Source: Argyresthia goedartella (lineage: Eukaryota > Arthropoda > Insecta > Lepidoptera > Argyresthiidae). Taken from it: DNA of 64,000 nt. A program made the position numbers and the translations under genes. The stretch is taken from positions 34,678,486 through 34,742,485 of the forward strand of contig OX463821.1 in assembly GCA_949825045.1 (NCBI GenBank). Direction: 5' to 3'. Position 1 is the stretch's first letter. The number at the start of each line of letters is the position of its first letter. The notes under the pieces were generated by a model. It worked only from the letters and a program-made list of their open reading frames with translations. It had not been told where the DNA came from and did no database searches. This document shows, piece by piece, positions 10,415 to 21,988 of the stretch.

Positions 10415-11445
10415 TATTGTCAATGTCTCTCGCTCGGGAATAGACGCGCCAGGCCAGTATGACATCTAAGTGGCAGTTTATTTAAGCAGCAGTTTGTGCA
10501 TCCGGCAATAAGGCACATTTTAGCCCGTCATTGTGTAGCCCGCTGTACAAATGGTTATTGTATGTTAATTTGAAAATTGCTTTGTATAGTTTTTAGTTTT
10601 TTACGATCGAATTAAGATTGGTACACGAAATGACACGAATAGCATTTGACGGAGACAATACATTCGGTTTTGTTGCCGTGAAGGACTAAATTAATGAGTT
10701 CCGTGACAATCCGTAAAAATACCGTGCTCAAGACTCACTTTGGGTTTTATTTGATTTCTAATTCACGTCAAGCCTTGAAAGATTTTAATAATTTCTTCAA
10801 TGTTCATATAAAACAGACATGCAGGGAACTTATAATAGAAAAAAAACATATACAAAGGCGAGCTGTATCTAGCCTTATCCTTGATGCTCTCAGCCGACTA
10901 CTAGCAAGTTCCAGATACAAGAATTTCCCCCATGTATTGCCTCTAATCTCTTAAAATCCTCAGCCTTTCGTCCGCCACTGTCACTAGACTGCCACTCTGT
11001 CAGTCGCGGGTGGGTCACACACTCATTGTCCGCGGTCACTCACTCTGCGCATACTGCGCTGCGCATACGCACGTGACGAATGTGCCAATTGAGAATTCAC
11101 CGCTGTTTGCGAATACATTTACACATTCGCTGGGAGGTTGGTAGGTTCTAACATGAGTTACCACTATTCTCGGTATAACTTTGACAACTCTATATAAATT
11201 TGTAAGTTGTTGTGAAAGTTAATCCGTTCAAAAATGCGGTCATGCGTTGTCCGAAAGACTTAGCTTGATAATATCTACACACAGGCAAAGTTGAATGTTA
11301 TTAAATTGCCCCCTGCAGTTCGAAAGTATCTCGAATAGACCGAATATTGTGGAGAAGCGACCCTATAAATTGACAATGAACACCATGTTGAGAATTCCTC
11401 AAACGTGTGAATCTTAAGTGGGTTGCAAAAAAGTAAAACTGACAT
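10415..11445. other. Stretch without recognisable gene
   Basis: An 86-codon plus-strand frame at 10694-10954 has no family motif. Near 11170-11220 a loose inverted repeat (ACTTTGACAACTCTATATAA) resembles one at 51215-51265, so a worn small element is likely. Nothing else is supported. Confidence 0.4.
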
Positions 11446-11764
11446 CTAATTAAGGTATAGACAACATAAATAGGAAGCTAGAATCACTGTAGGACGGCTC
11501 CATAACTCTGTCACTTCCAAGTCCCAGTCCCAGTTCCAACAGACGATTAGCCCCATACCGTTGGCTGCCGGCCGCCACAAGATCGCCCGAAATTCTGTTA
11601 CGGAGTGGACTCCAATAGGAAGTGGCCGATGTTTCCGTGAAGTTATTGCAGTGGTTATATATGATAGGGTAGTTAGCCAGCTGTTGCACCGTAGCACTGG
11701 CCAAAGTCTGGAGTTGAGCCAAACCGGGGCTGGGTGCTTACATTTGGCTTTAGTACCATTTTAG
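11446..11764. other. Coding-like segment of unknown identity
   Basis: Roughly 300 bases with unusually few stops: two overlapping minus-strand frames (90 and 83 codons, ending 11450 and 11446) and one plus-strand frame (67 codons) are open. The minus frame containing GDLVAAGSQRYGANRLLEL looks most protein-like. Base composition is richer in G+C than the neighbourhood. I recognise no family; it may be a fossil retroelement piece or a host exon. No convincing splice sites at either edge. Confidence 0.25.
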
Positions 11765-11996
11765 GCCTGATAAAAATAACATAATTGCATATAAGCGCGT
11801 AGATTAGCGCTCGGTACAGGATTTCTTTAGTGCACACGAATATCATACAGGAAATATTCGGTCGGATTCCGTACCATCGTACAAAATAGTAGTTTATGTG
11901 ACTGATACATAATGGAGGGCATCAAAACCCGAGAGTGGGTTTATGAAACGAGCCGAAGGCTAGCTTTAATGCCTTATTATGTACAGTGACATACAC

Positions 11997-12318
11997 TAGT
12001 TTATCTACACACATATCATAAGCTCTCTTTGATGTGTTCAGGAACCGCATATTCGACCGGCATTGTGGCATTGATCATTGCTCTGCAGTCTGCACTTATT
12101 GTTGCAGTATATAGTAGTACTGCACAGACAAACTAGGGGCGGCATGCAGGCGGGCGTCAGCTTTCGAAATTTGAATGTCATATAATATGTCGAAATATTG
12201 GTACATTATGGTCGTAATGTATCAAAATTCAGATAAGAAATGAGTTTTTACCAAGTAGTATATCATTATGCGGTTTTTGGACGCAGTAAAGAGGGTTTAT
12301 GATAAGTGTGTAGATAAA
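11997..12318. mobile_element. MITE family F, copy 1
   Basis: Inverted ends TTTATCTACACACATATCAT and the complement of GATAAGTGTGTAGATAAA, 322 bp long. A 323-bp copy at 37946-38268 lies in opposite orientation and shares GGAACCGCATATTCGACCGG-like and CATTGTGGCATTGATCATTG phrases in complement. Confidence 0.8.
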
Positions 12319-12359
12319 AAAAATACCCACTAAAAATAATAAAACAAAAGTCAATAATA

Positions 12360-12452
12360 TTATGTCCGAACGTGGATTCGAATCCAGAACTTAAAGATTG
12401 CGCAACCGAAATCCAACAAATTGCGCCACCACAACCATGGGATAAGCCGCGA
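12360..12452 (-). mobile_element. tRNA-like SINE head
   Basis: Minus strand carries an A-box-like GTGGCGCAATTTGTTGG and a perfect B-box palindrome GGATTCGAATCC about 35 bases apart. It does not fold as a standard tRNA that I can trace, so a SINE head is more likely than a functional tRNA gene. It directly follows MITE F copy 1. Confidence 0.5.
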
Positions 12453-13157
12453 AATCTATCGAACATAATTGAATTGTGATTTAGTTAGTTTGTTATCGCG
12501 GGGGTGTTAAATAAGTCTCTGGTGTGTGGACCCCCTTTCATTTAAAACATTTCACGTAGTTAATTATTTGATGCGGTAGCGGCAACAGACATACAATTCT
12601 GTAAAAATTTCAACCCTCCACCTATTACGGTTCAAAGACAAAGACTGACGGGTACGGAACCCTCAAAAGTAATATTCACAAAAATAGTGTACAAAGGCAA
12701 GATTATCTCTACCAAGAGATCTCTTCCAGCAAACCATATAAGGATGAGATAGCTTAACTGGTTGACCGGTTTTTTACGCAGGCGGTGTTGTCTCGCTGCT
12801 GCGCAAATGCCGTTTGGGTACACACGCACATATTCTTGGTATTCGTTTAGTTTTATAATAATTTTCGAGGGATTAATGAATCCGAAATTAGTCTTTGTTG
12901 GGCACTTGTGGTTCTCGAGGCTCTAGTAGAACTTCCAAACATGTCGAAAAGATTCTACACGTATGTTTTAATTTGCTTGCATATCTGATTCTGTATGCAA
13001 GACGGGCGAGCGCGGGGCGGGGGCGCGGCGGCGGGGCGCGGGGCGGCACGCTACTTTCATTCGTGAAATTGTGAATGCAACTTTTACCTGCTTGCTTGTA
13101 ATTATTGGGAGGTACAGAGGACAGTTTTTTAGAGTTGTTGTAACCATATAGAAAATG
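12453..13157. other. Stretch without gene; LINE tail scrap and GC-rich tract
   Basis: At 12688-12745 lies the LINE-tail phrase GTACAAAGGCAAGATTATCT ... CTTCCAGCAAACCAT, a relic like that at 5140. At 13001-13050 there is a 50-base tract made almost only of G and C (GCGGGGCGGGGGCGCGGCGG), which could form G-quadruplexes. No coding sequence. Confidence 0.6.
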
Positions 13158-13639
13158 AGTGGCCCTGTAGGTAGAAGACCTCGCTAACAGGGGGGACTGT
13201 GAACCAATTTATAGGTAAGTATTTTTGATTCAATCAAAATCAAGTAGTAAAGTAGCCGCACCAATAACTTTGTAAACTACATTTTGCGATTTAAACTACA
13301 ATGTATTGACTTTTCACTAAAATAGTTTATTTGTTTATTGTATGGTCTGTATAGATCCTCTTTACTTATCCGTCTCCTACTTCTAGGAGTCCAAACTTGG
13401 TATGTTTTGAAAATATTTCTTGGATTTTTAGAAAACAGGCGGCCGAAAGGTAATAATGTAGTATATTTTTAGAACCGGCTCATGAAGCCGAAAATCGAGA
13501 AAAGCTCTCGACAAAAAAAACTTTTAATTGTTTTGTGAGGATCGCTTGAATACTGTGGCCCCTAGACCGGATTGACAGACACACAGACATAGAGACAGAC
13601 GAAAGCAAAATCGGCCTCCTATCTTGTCGAAATGGAGCC
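13158..13639. mobile_element. Dispersed element E, short copy
   Basis: Same start (AGTGGCCCTGTAGGTAG) and end (CGGCCTCCTATCTTGTCGAA, GAGCC) as 8196-9313, same orientation, but without the internal ~550 bases. Either a deletion derivative or the state before the nested insertion. Confidence 0.75.
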
Positions 13640-14300
13640 CTTCGCTCGCTCTGCTCGCTCGGTCAATTATTCGTCGGTTACTTCACAGGCATAGGAAGTC
13701 TCAAAAACACTTTATAATCGAATCTGCATCGTCACATTACGGTACACCTACATTGCGGAGAAAAGAGGTTCCTATTCCAAATTTGAACTCACGCATGTTC
13801 AGCGATAATGGATGACTCACTCCAAATACAAATTTTAGTCACAAACTCGCAATCACCCTGTTTCATCATCATCATTTCGTACACCATGGGCCGAATTGTG
13901 CCTCTACCACCTCGTACGGGATAAGTGGTGACGCTGGTTGTTTTTTGTTTGTTCATATTACTTATTTTTTATTTTTTTTTATTTATTAATATATTAAGAA
14001 CTTAGATTTAGGTACATTTAGCAGCGAACGAAAACCAGACATGGTTTATCCGTCGCTGTCATTGCTCTCGTTATACAGTTAATAGTTTACTTATAAGCAG
14101 ATACATTAGCTTTAGAATAAAAAAGTGAATGAAGTTAGTTCTTAGGTAAAACTCAAGCTAAGACCTTTTGTTCTATGTTAGGTAGGTATGTAACTATCAA
14201 TTAAGTGGTTTTTAACCTTTAAACTAAAATTATTATTGTTTATAAACATGTTTTGGAGATCTATTGTCTTGTACTACAAGAAGTCAATCGGGTGAACTAA
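13640..14300. other. Stretch without recognisable gene
   Basis: A SINE-C body scrap (GAATTGTGCCTCTACCACCT, CGTACGGGATAAG) at 13890-13935 is the only recognised item. A 63-codon frame at 13624-13815 runs out of element E and has no motif. Confidence 0.45.
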
Positions 14301-14304
14301 CAAA

Positions 14305-16257
14305 AACAGCTTCTTCATCAAAATCAAATCAAAAAACATTTATTTGCAGCTCTGACCATACAATTAAATACATAAATACAAACAAAAAAAATCACACAAA
14401 CAAGATAAGACACAAATACAATATAAGTTATTGCCAAGCAATAAAACTGATATTTATACCCTCACCACTTTTAATCTAAAAAAGATAGTTTATAAAACGC
14501 TACAAGTACTAAATTATGATAAGACGGAGGATGACCTACAATTCAATTCACAATATAAATAGTCAGGTGCTTTGTGCTTTAAAACGTCAAAAAGAAGACA
14601 AGCGAGATGTACCTTACGCCGGTGCTTCATTTTCAGTAAGGAGTGTTAAAAATGGAGAGACATGTCCCCGACGTGGGATATTAAAACAAAAATGGGCACA
14701 AGAGTTCTGGACTCGCTGCATCAGATTAGTCTTTTCTTATAATCAAGGACCAATAACCACGTCTCTGTAGTTTAATTTTGAAATAACCAACGATTCTACC
14801 GTTGAATAAATCTTGCGAAATATACGGCCTCATCTTATTAAGTACTTTTAGTCTAAAGTAGCATGTTCTAACTAAACTAGCTACGTGTCCTTCATAACTT
14901 AGGTCGCAGTCCATGTCCAAGCCTAGATGCCGTGCTTTGTAAACACGCTTAATGGGTTCATCCATAATCATGACACTTGTAAATGTTGTGCATGCTTGCC
15001 AGCTGATAAGGGTTACCAACAATTAAATACTTTGTTTTAAGGGGCTTAAGTAAAAGACTATCATTTTAGACCATAGGGCTAATATTATTTAGATCAGCAT
15101 TCAATTTATCTATCGTACTGTTTATATTGGAAGGTTGACAGAAGATGTAGATTTGTATATATTTTTTTTACATCTTTTTAAAATCTTTATTTGAATAGTT
15201 TTGTACATTATATACATAACAAAAAATAGACAAACAAAATAAATACATGTCATTACCAACGATACAAAACCTACCTAACTATTCCTAATGTAAATTTTTG
15301 CTAATTTATACAGCATTCTGGCTTCTTCGGAGGTTGGGAAAGCCAGAATGCTGTTACATCCTCCCACACCCAAGAAAAACTTATAGTTATGAGTCATGAA
15401 ATTAGCATAGATCAATATGAATAGCTTTGTCCGCTAAGTATAGGATAAATAAAACTGGGCCCAAGATAGACCCCTGGGGTACCCCCTGTTTACAGTTGCT
15501 TTGGCCGAGTGGTTCAAGGTTCCCTTACCACGTGAAAGTCTAACAAGTTGAGAACGGTTGTAAAGGTAGCTAGAAAACCATTTCCGAGCTTTATGATCAA
15601 AACCATCGTATTTCAGCTTGGAGATAAATACACTTGCATTTAATGAATCGAAAGCTCTAGAAAAATCAAGCAGCACTAACACATGCCTTTATCCTGCGCG
15701 AAAAGTATATTATCTGTCACATCTAGAAGAACAGTAGTCGTACGATGACCTTTCATGTAACTTGATTGTAGTTCCGGTAAGATTTGGTTATTTTCTAATA
15801 GTCTGTCAACTGTTAACCAAAAGATTTGATACGCAAGGTAAAATACTTATTGGCCGAAGATCTATAAGCTCGGAGGGGTGAGTGATCTTTGGTAGAGGCT
15901 GTATCCTAGCCACTTTCCAGATTTCAGGAAATGTGGAGGTACTAATAGACAGATTAATTATATTTTGAATAATTTCTAAGGAATATGGAAGCGTTATAAT
16001 TAACATATCCAGATTAAATAAATCACATCCGTTGGCGTTTGATTTAAATTTTCTTATGATTGAAAAACTGTGTCGTTATAACTGTGGAACTCAAAGTGCG
16101 ACAGCTGCGAGATACTTACATATTGAGTATCAGGAATATTCATAAAGTGGTTGTTGATGATATCAGGATCTTGAAAGTGTATTTCTTTGTTATTTCTAGG
16201 TAAAAGTGTGTTTTTTATATTCTTCCACAGAAGAATCAATCTTAATCTAATGATCAA
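14305..16257 (-). pseudogene. Degenerate Jockey/CR1-like LINE (reverse transcriptase)
   Basis: A non-LTR retrotransposon on the minus strand; reverse transcriptase copies its own RNA into the genome. In order: an upstream segment with INNHFMNIPDT (16054-16257), DLRPISILPCVS (about 15830), DFSRAFDSLNASVF (about 15650), the GVPQGSILGP-type turn in a shifted frame at about 15470, then the YADD catalytic region, where the frame breaks after YA and foreign DNA runs from about 15157 to 15405. Coding similarity resumes with STIDKLNADLNN and KTKYLIVGNPYQ, then HLGLDMDCDLSYEGHV (14910) and LMQRVQNSCAHFCF (about 14730). The 3' tail near 14305-14340 is a run of TCAAA/TCAAAA. Multiple frameshifts and stops; inactive. 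Confidence 0.85.
15157..15405. mobile_element. Insertion inside the LINE polymerase box
   Basis: Sequence without reverse transcriptase similarity separates YA from the following QIYIFCQPSN. It contains a 13-bp inverted repeat, CAGCATTCTGGCT (15311) and AGCCAGAATGCTG (15343). It may be a small insertion; edges are approximate. Confidence 0.45.
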
Positions 16258-16850
16258 TCTTATTATTCATTTTTCATGATAATATTGAAAGTTAAACAAA
16301 CTTGGTACCTTTATTTCATACTCTCTGACAGCGTATCTGGGTCTACGAAATATGCCGAAAGTAGAATTTCCCGGTACAACAATTTATATATCCACCGACA
16401 AAAGCCGCCCACATACAAGCGACTTCTAAGCACTGAGCGTATAATTTTCAATTAATCACATCACAAGGTACTTTACCCTCATTATCATATTACGAATAAA
16501 ACGCCGCCGGTAACAATTCCGCTGTCTCCATTGAATAGCTATTGTTGGTGCCTCTCGCTCTAACGCGGGTGTGGGGGGTTGGGTCAGAGGGGGAGAGGAG
16601 AGGCGTGTAGCTAGATCAGAGGATGCGCGTGCGGCAGTCACCGTTACGAGACTGTGGTACACAGAGAAGAAACTGGAGTTTATTTTTATTTGGTTATTTA
16701 CGATGATTTTATCATTTAAGCAAATCTTTCGATGCACGCCATTTTTCGTCGTCGTCGGTCTGGCCATCGTGGCCGGCCCGGTGTATTAAAATAATAACAG
16801 TGTTGAAGAACACCAGCCGCCCTAGACAAAAACCTTTCACACACAAGTCG
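16258..16850. other. Stretch without recognisable gene
   Basis: Contains an AT-rich part and a G-rich plus-strand segment at 16565-16610 (GTGGGGGGTTGGGTCAGAGG). Opposed frames at 16456-16767 and 16571-16789 are open, but neither has a recognisable motif. Confidence 0.4.
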
Positions 16851-16853
16851 CTA

Positions 16854-16977
16854 ATATCAATCGCGCGCAAAGCTAAGAAAATGAATATGATTTGACATTT
16901 GAGAACGAAAAGTCACGTGACTTAGTTTTGACATATCAAATCGTAGACATTTTCTTGGTATTGCGCGCGAGTGATCA
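16854..16977. mobile_element. Palindromic MITE centred on a CACGTG box
   Basis: Arms of about 60 bp (ATCAATCGCGCGCAA at the left, TTGCGCGCGAGTGAT at the right; AAGAAAATG and its complement further in) meet at the perfect palindrome AGTCACGTGACT (16911-16922). The central CACGTG is an E-box core. No ORF. Confidence 0.7.
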
Positions 16978-17213
16978 ATTCTAACATTTATTCTACGGGA
17001 ACATAGTCGCATAAAAGGATTCCAGAAACGCTAACTGTGAGACTCGCGGTGCAACTGTATCGCAAAATAGCGGGCTCGTACATCGTACAGAGAACTGTAG
17101 TGCCACGTGGTCAAGTACTTTTGAAGGATACGCAAAATAACATTTTCCAAAAGAAAATGGGCTCATAGTAGTAACACTTGCGTCGAGAGGATCATGAAAT
17201 TATCAGTAAACTC

Positions 17214-17426
17214 TTAACAGCAAAGTATTTGCACAACTTTAAATAACTTGATATAGCTTGGACTTGTTATCGCTTGGACCGCGCCCGGAGGCCCCGTTAC
17301 CGAAGCGTTTCGCTCTCCGGGCGTTTTTAGTTTATTTGCCAGGTAATGGGGCCAAACACTTTTTGCGTTTGCGGGCCCAAAGAAATTGACATCAATTGCC
17401 CCACTCTCTCGCGGTATTGTCTCCAA
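17214..17426 (-). other. Coding-like 70-codon frame, unknown
   Basis: The minus strand opens with ATG and reads METIPRESGAIDVNFFG; composition is protein-like and G+C is above the local mean. It contains a hairpin with CGCCCGGAG and CTCCGGGCG arms at 17282-17322. No family recognised and no clear splice signals; could be a fossil fragment. Confidence 0.2.
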
Positions 17427-17503
17427 ACTTGGTCATTTAAAAAATAAATGTATTTTTGTGGTCTCTTATTACCTAGATTTAAAGCATAGCAACTAGCAAC
17501 AAA

Positions 17504-17583
17504 ATGGTTTTAAGATTATATAGGTTCATATTTGATGTCCTAAAGCATGTACTTCGCGATCTATCCGTTGTCGGTGAAATATG
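17504..17583 (+). CDS. Putative first coding exon of an unidentified gene
   Basis: ATG in a favourable context (CAACAAAATGG) opens 26 codons (MVLRLYRFIFDVLKH start) plus two bases and runs into a good donor, ATG then GTAAGG at 17584. In-frame TAA lies 24 bases upstream, fitting a start rather than an internal exon. The phase would join exactly to the exon candidate at 60608. No domain is seen, and the splice distance would be 43 kb, so this is speculative. Confidence 0.2.
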
Positions 17584-17925
17584 GTAAGGCTGTGTGTTTG
17601 TTGGCTCTTGGGGTCATTCAACTTGTCGTGTGTGGCCACGGAACAGCGTGACGAAGCTATTTAGACTCGCGGCATAATAATTGTATGGCATGTCATCTTT
17701 GCTGGTTGATTGATTGATTAGTTTATGTGTGTGTTTTGTGGTGATAGAAATCCGATGATAATTTCTAACAAGGCGAATTTATAATTCTGGCTTTGTTGTC
17801 AAGCCATCGAAGGGATAGGGAACGGAAACCCTGCATGTATATATGCTTCATGACGGCCTCAGAGGTCGATTTAAATTTTGTTTATAGTCAGGGTCTACCT
17901 GTGGAGGTACAAACATTTATATGAC

Positions 17926-18100
17926 GATGACCTCTGTGCCGCAGCGGTTGTGGCTCTGCCTACCATGCGAGAGGTCCCGGGTTCGATCCCCGGCTGGGGA
18001 TAAAGTAAAAAAAAACCCTAGGTCTTTGATGTTTATGTGTGTGTGACATCGATGCTTATGGTGCTCACACACAATGTATGTGCCTGTATGTAAATGTTTA
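17926..18100 (+). mobile_element. tRNA-derived SINE, family A (reference copy)
   Basis: Plus-strand copy with the clearest pol III promoter: A-box region CCGCAGCGGTTGTGGC at 17940, B box GGGTTCGATCCCC at about 17983, then an A-rich spacer, body (GATGTTTATGTGTGTGTGAC) and 3' end TGTATGTAAATGTTTAT. Transcription by RNA polymerase III would run rightwards. Confidence 0.88.
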
Positions 18101-19365
18101 TCTCTAATTAAAATTCACCAAACTTCTAACTTCAAATTTATTTTTTTATTCAAAATAGATTCTTACGAACACTTTTTTAATGTCATTTGAATCTATATAA
18201 TGCGAGAAAAACTGCACCGGTCTATAGACGACGAACAACATAACTTAATATTTTTATAACGTTTAAATAAATACCAAGCACATACATTCAAATCCGGGGA
18301 GAAATTGAATAAAAAAATATTGTGATGAAGATTTGGTTATAACTTCGAGAGACTTTTCTATCGCGCAAAAATAATCAAATACCGACGTTCATAATGAACA
18401 AGCTGGTATAAATAAATAATAAATACTCCTATTTTGAGTAACTTGAGATTTACAATAGGCTGTTTTAGCCTACTTCGAAGCCTTAAATGTATTAAAAAGT
18501 CACTTGTATTATATTTTATCACAAGTATCTTTTACTATTTTATGTGCCAAGTGATGTTATTCAACCTCATTTCACTTTCAATATTTTCTGTTCCAATCTA
18601 TTCTAATTAAGCTTAGGGCCCGCCTGCCACCTGACACGCTACAGAGCTTTTCTTCGCAACACTTGTCAGTTCGCAAAAAAGCTCTCCGCCGTTTCCCAGC
18701 CTTCCAGAAAGCTCTCTCGCTAATAACCTCCCAACTCAATGTAGGTAGACAACTAGACATCGTGTGTCTTAGTCTAGATCTTTATAGAGATAAGCTCGCC
18801 AAACCTTTGTACGTTTTTTGGAATGCGAATAGTTTAATCGTTTTCAATAAGGAAGATACGGATTATTAGTTACTTATAAATTGAGACCATTTCCAGAGGC
18901 ATCACAACTAAACTAAAAGTCAGTTTAGTCCTTTGTTTAGTTTCTGCCCCTTCGGAATTGCGGACGTAGCTATTTTGAACGAAGCTTCGCGATTTTGAAT
19001 CTTATACCATGGTAATAAAATTTGAAACTATAACGGAAATGGAATTTCTGGAAATGCCACGGGATGTGAGTCCTTAGTACTCCGTTTTACATTTAGCTCT
19101 CATATATAAGTTGTTTATGAGTGACCGGGGGCTAGCCCAACGCTTGGGAGTATGACATCGTCTAAATACACGTCATATAGCACTGAACTAACGCTCCCAG
19201 GCCGGGCTACATGATGCAAGACAAGAAACCACTGGACCTGTAAATTACTACACATTGTGTGTACTAAGCTTACTCAGCATTGTGGGCTTTAATTAGTTGT
19301 ATTGTTGCGCTATAATGGAGGCAAAACAAGCTTTTACTTACAGTCGGCTTTTAGCAAAATGTAGG
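18101..19365. other. Stretch without intact gene
   Basis: AT-rich. Around 18640-18830 a plus-strand segment ends with TCTTTATAGAGATAAGCTCG, the LINE-tail phrase, so 18600-18830 is probably a retroelement 3' end. At 18989-19016 CGCGATTTTGAATCTTATAC-like sequence recurs as a diverged direct repeat at 21351-21378, flanking the 78-bp array. Confidence 0.45.
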
Positions 19366-21326
19366 TCAAAACCAGTACTTAGTGTAGTGCGTATCCACAA
19401 AATGGACAATAGTGATTTGTAGAGAATCATGCGCCTTAACCTCTCAAAACCAGTACTTTAGTGTAGTGCGTATCCACAAAATGGACAATAGTGATTTGTA
19501 GAGAATCATGCGCCTTAACCTCTCAAAACCAGTACTTAGTGTAGTGCGTATCCACAAAATGGACAATAGTGATTTGTAGAGAATCATGCGCCTTAACCTC
19601 TCAAAACCAGTACTTTAGTGTAGTGCGTATCCACAAAATGGACAATAGTGATTTGTAGAGAATCATGCGCCTTAACCTCTCAAAACCAGTACTTAGTGTA
19701 GTGCTTATCCACAAAATGGACAATAGTGATTTGTAGAGAATCATGCGCCTTAACCTCTCAAAACCAGTACTTAGTGTAGTGCGTATCCACAAAATGGACA
19801 ATAGTGATTTGTAGAGAATCATACGCCTTAACCTCTCAAAACCAGTACTTAGTGTAGTGCGTATCCACAAAATGGACAATAGTGATTTGTAGAGAATCAT
19901 GCGCCTTAACCTCTCAAAACCAGTACTTAGTGTAGTGCGTATCCACAAAATGGACAATAGTGATTTGTAGAGAATCATACGCCTTAACCTCTCAAAACCA
20001 GTACTTAGTGTAGTGCGTATCCACAAAATGGACAATAGTGATTTGTAGAGAATCATGCGCCTTAACCTCTCAAAACCAGTACTTAGTGTAGTGCGTATCC
20101 ACAAAATGGACAATAGTGATTTGTAGAGAATCATGCGCCTTAACCTCTCAAAACCAGTACTTTAGTGTAGTGCGTATCCACAAAATGGACAATAGTGATT
20201 TGTAGAGAATCATGCGCCTTAACCTCTCAAAACCAGTACTTTAGTGTAGTGCGTATCCACAAAATGGACAATAGTGATTTGTAGAGAATCATGCGCCTTA
20301 ACCTCTCAAAACCAGTACTTAGTGTAGTGCGTATCCACAAAATGGACAATAGTGATTTGTAGAGAATCATACGCCTTAACCTCTCAAAACCAGTACTTTA
20401 GTGTAGTGCGTATCCACAAAATGGTCAATAGTGATTTGTAGAGAATCATGCGCCTTAACCTCTCAAAACCAGTACTTAGTGTAGTGCGTATCCACAAAAT
20501 GGACAATAGTGATTTGTAGAGAATCATGCGCCTTAACCTCTCAAAACCAGTACTTAGTGTAGTGCGTATCCACAAAATGGACAATAGTGATTTGTAGAGA
20601 ATCATACGCCTTAACCTCTCAAAACCAGTACTTTAGTGTAGTGCGTATCCACAAAATGGACAATAGTGATTTGTAGAGAATCATGCGCCTTAACCTCTCA
20701 AAACCAGTACTTTAGTGTAGTGCGTATCCACAAAATGGACAATAGTGATTTGTAGAGAATCATGCGCCTTAACCTCTCAAAACCAGTACTTAGTGTAGTG
20801 CGTATCCACAAAATGGACAATAGTGATTTGTAGAGAATCATGCGCCTTAACCTCTCAAAACCAGTACTTAGTGTAGTGCGTATCCACAAAATGGACAATA
20901 GTGATTTGTAGAGAATCATGCGCCTTAACCTCTCAAAACCAGTACTTAGTGTAGTGCGTATCCACAAAATGGACAATAGTGATTTGTAGAGAATCATGCG
21001 CCTTAACCTCTCAAAACCAGTACTTAGTGTAGTGCGTATCCACAAAATGGACAATAGTGATTTGTAGAGAATCATGCGCCTTAACCTCTCAAAACCAGTA
21101 CTTAGTGTAGTGCGTATCCACAAAATGGACAATAGTGATTTGTAGAGAATCATGCGCCTTAACCTCTCAAAACCAGTACTTAGTGTAGTGCGTATCCACA
21201 AAATGGACAATAGTGATTTGTAGAGAATCATGCGCCTTAACCTCTCAAAACCAGTACTTAGTGTAGTGCGTATCCACAAAATGGACGATAGTGATTTGTA
21301 AAAAATCCTGCGCCTTAACCTCTCAA
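19366..21326. repeat. Satellite-like array, 78 bp x 25
   Basis: Twenty-five units of 78 bp (79 where ACTTTAGTG replaces ACTTAGTG; I count seven such units), with TGCGTATCCACAAAATGG and AATAGTGATTTGTAGAGA. Units 19-25 are practically identical; only the final one is eroded. Because 78 is a multiple of three, the minus strand stays open over long runs (a 26-residue repeat beginning MILYKSLLSILWIRTT), but the extra T breaks it repeatedly, so I do not call a gene. Confidence 0.97.
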
Positions 21327-21985
21327 CAACCGCGGGCAGTTGGGACGGGTCGCGATTGTGAACCTTATGCCATGGTAACGGAAAAGTGGTTTTATCTAAC
21401 GCCGGTGGTATTCAAGGGGTTAACTAAAGTTTTGTAGTAAAAGGTGGAATTATTATATAAAGAAATAACCCGACTGCATTTTTAATCTTTCAGTTCTCTT
21501 CTTTCGTTTATGTTTTATTTATGGAACCCTTTATTGTGATAACCCACTCGATAGGTTCCAAAACATACATTTAAGACATATGATGTGACGCATAAATTCA
21601 GCCATTTTTTATTTTTTATTTTGATACACCCAGCAGTGTCACTCTCACAGTTGAGACTGATCTAACGACCACTCTCAAACTAAAATCCATCGAGCCGTTT
21701 ACAGAGCGTGCTAAAGAAATATACATACACATATACTCTCGAACAACATAACCTTCCGCCGTCAGGTAAAAAAATAAATGTCACTTAGAAGCATAACGAA
21801 AAATTGCGCAAAACTTTTTCCCATATGATGTAGCAGAGACCCGCCTCCGTTTAGCTAGTTTACTCAATAATTCACACTGCGTGTTGCGGGCTTGCCTATA
21901 AAGACATATGAAGGTTCATTACGATGTTTCCATCGAATCGATTGTTAGAACGTCCGTTAATAAATTACGGCTAATATTTAATCGC
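21327..21985. other. Stretch without recognisable gene
   Basis: Starts with the diverged direct-repeat flank of the array (TGAACCTTATGCCATGGTAA at 21358). Otherwise AT-rich sequence with scattered dispersed-repeat wording; no ORF of note. Confidence 0.4.
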
Positions 21986-21988
21986 ACA

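Noticed and set aside
14516..14770. 84-codon plus-strand frame that looks protein-like, with a CAG/GTAAG-like site
   Set aside because: The opposite strand reads LINE reverse transcriptase C-terminal motifs (LMQRVQNSCAHFCF); the plus frame is its shadow.
17936..18002. Possible tRNA gene
   Set aside because: A and B boxes are present, but the acceptor and anticodon stems do not form and the same sequence with a shared body recurs seven times: a SINE.
20698..21279. 193-codon minus-strand frame built of a 26-residue repeat
   Set aside because: It is the read-through of the 78-bp array (78 divisible by 3); the frame breaks wherever a unit has the extra T, and there is no start context or unique sequence.
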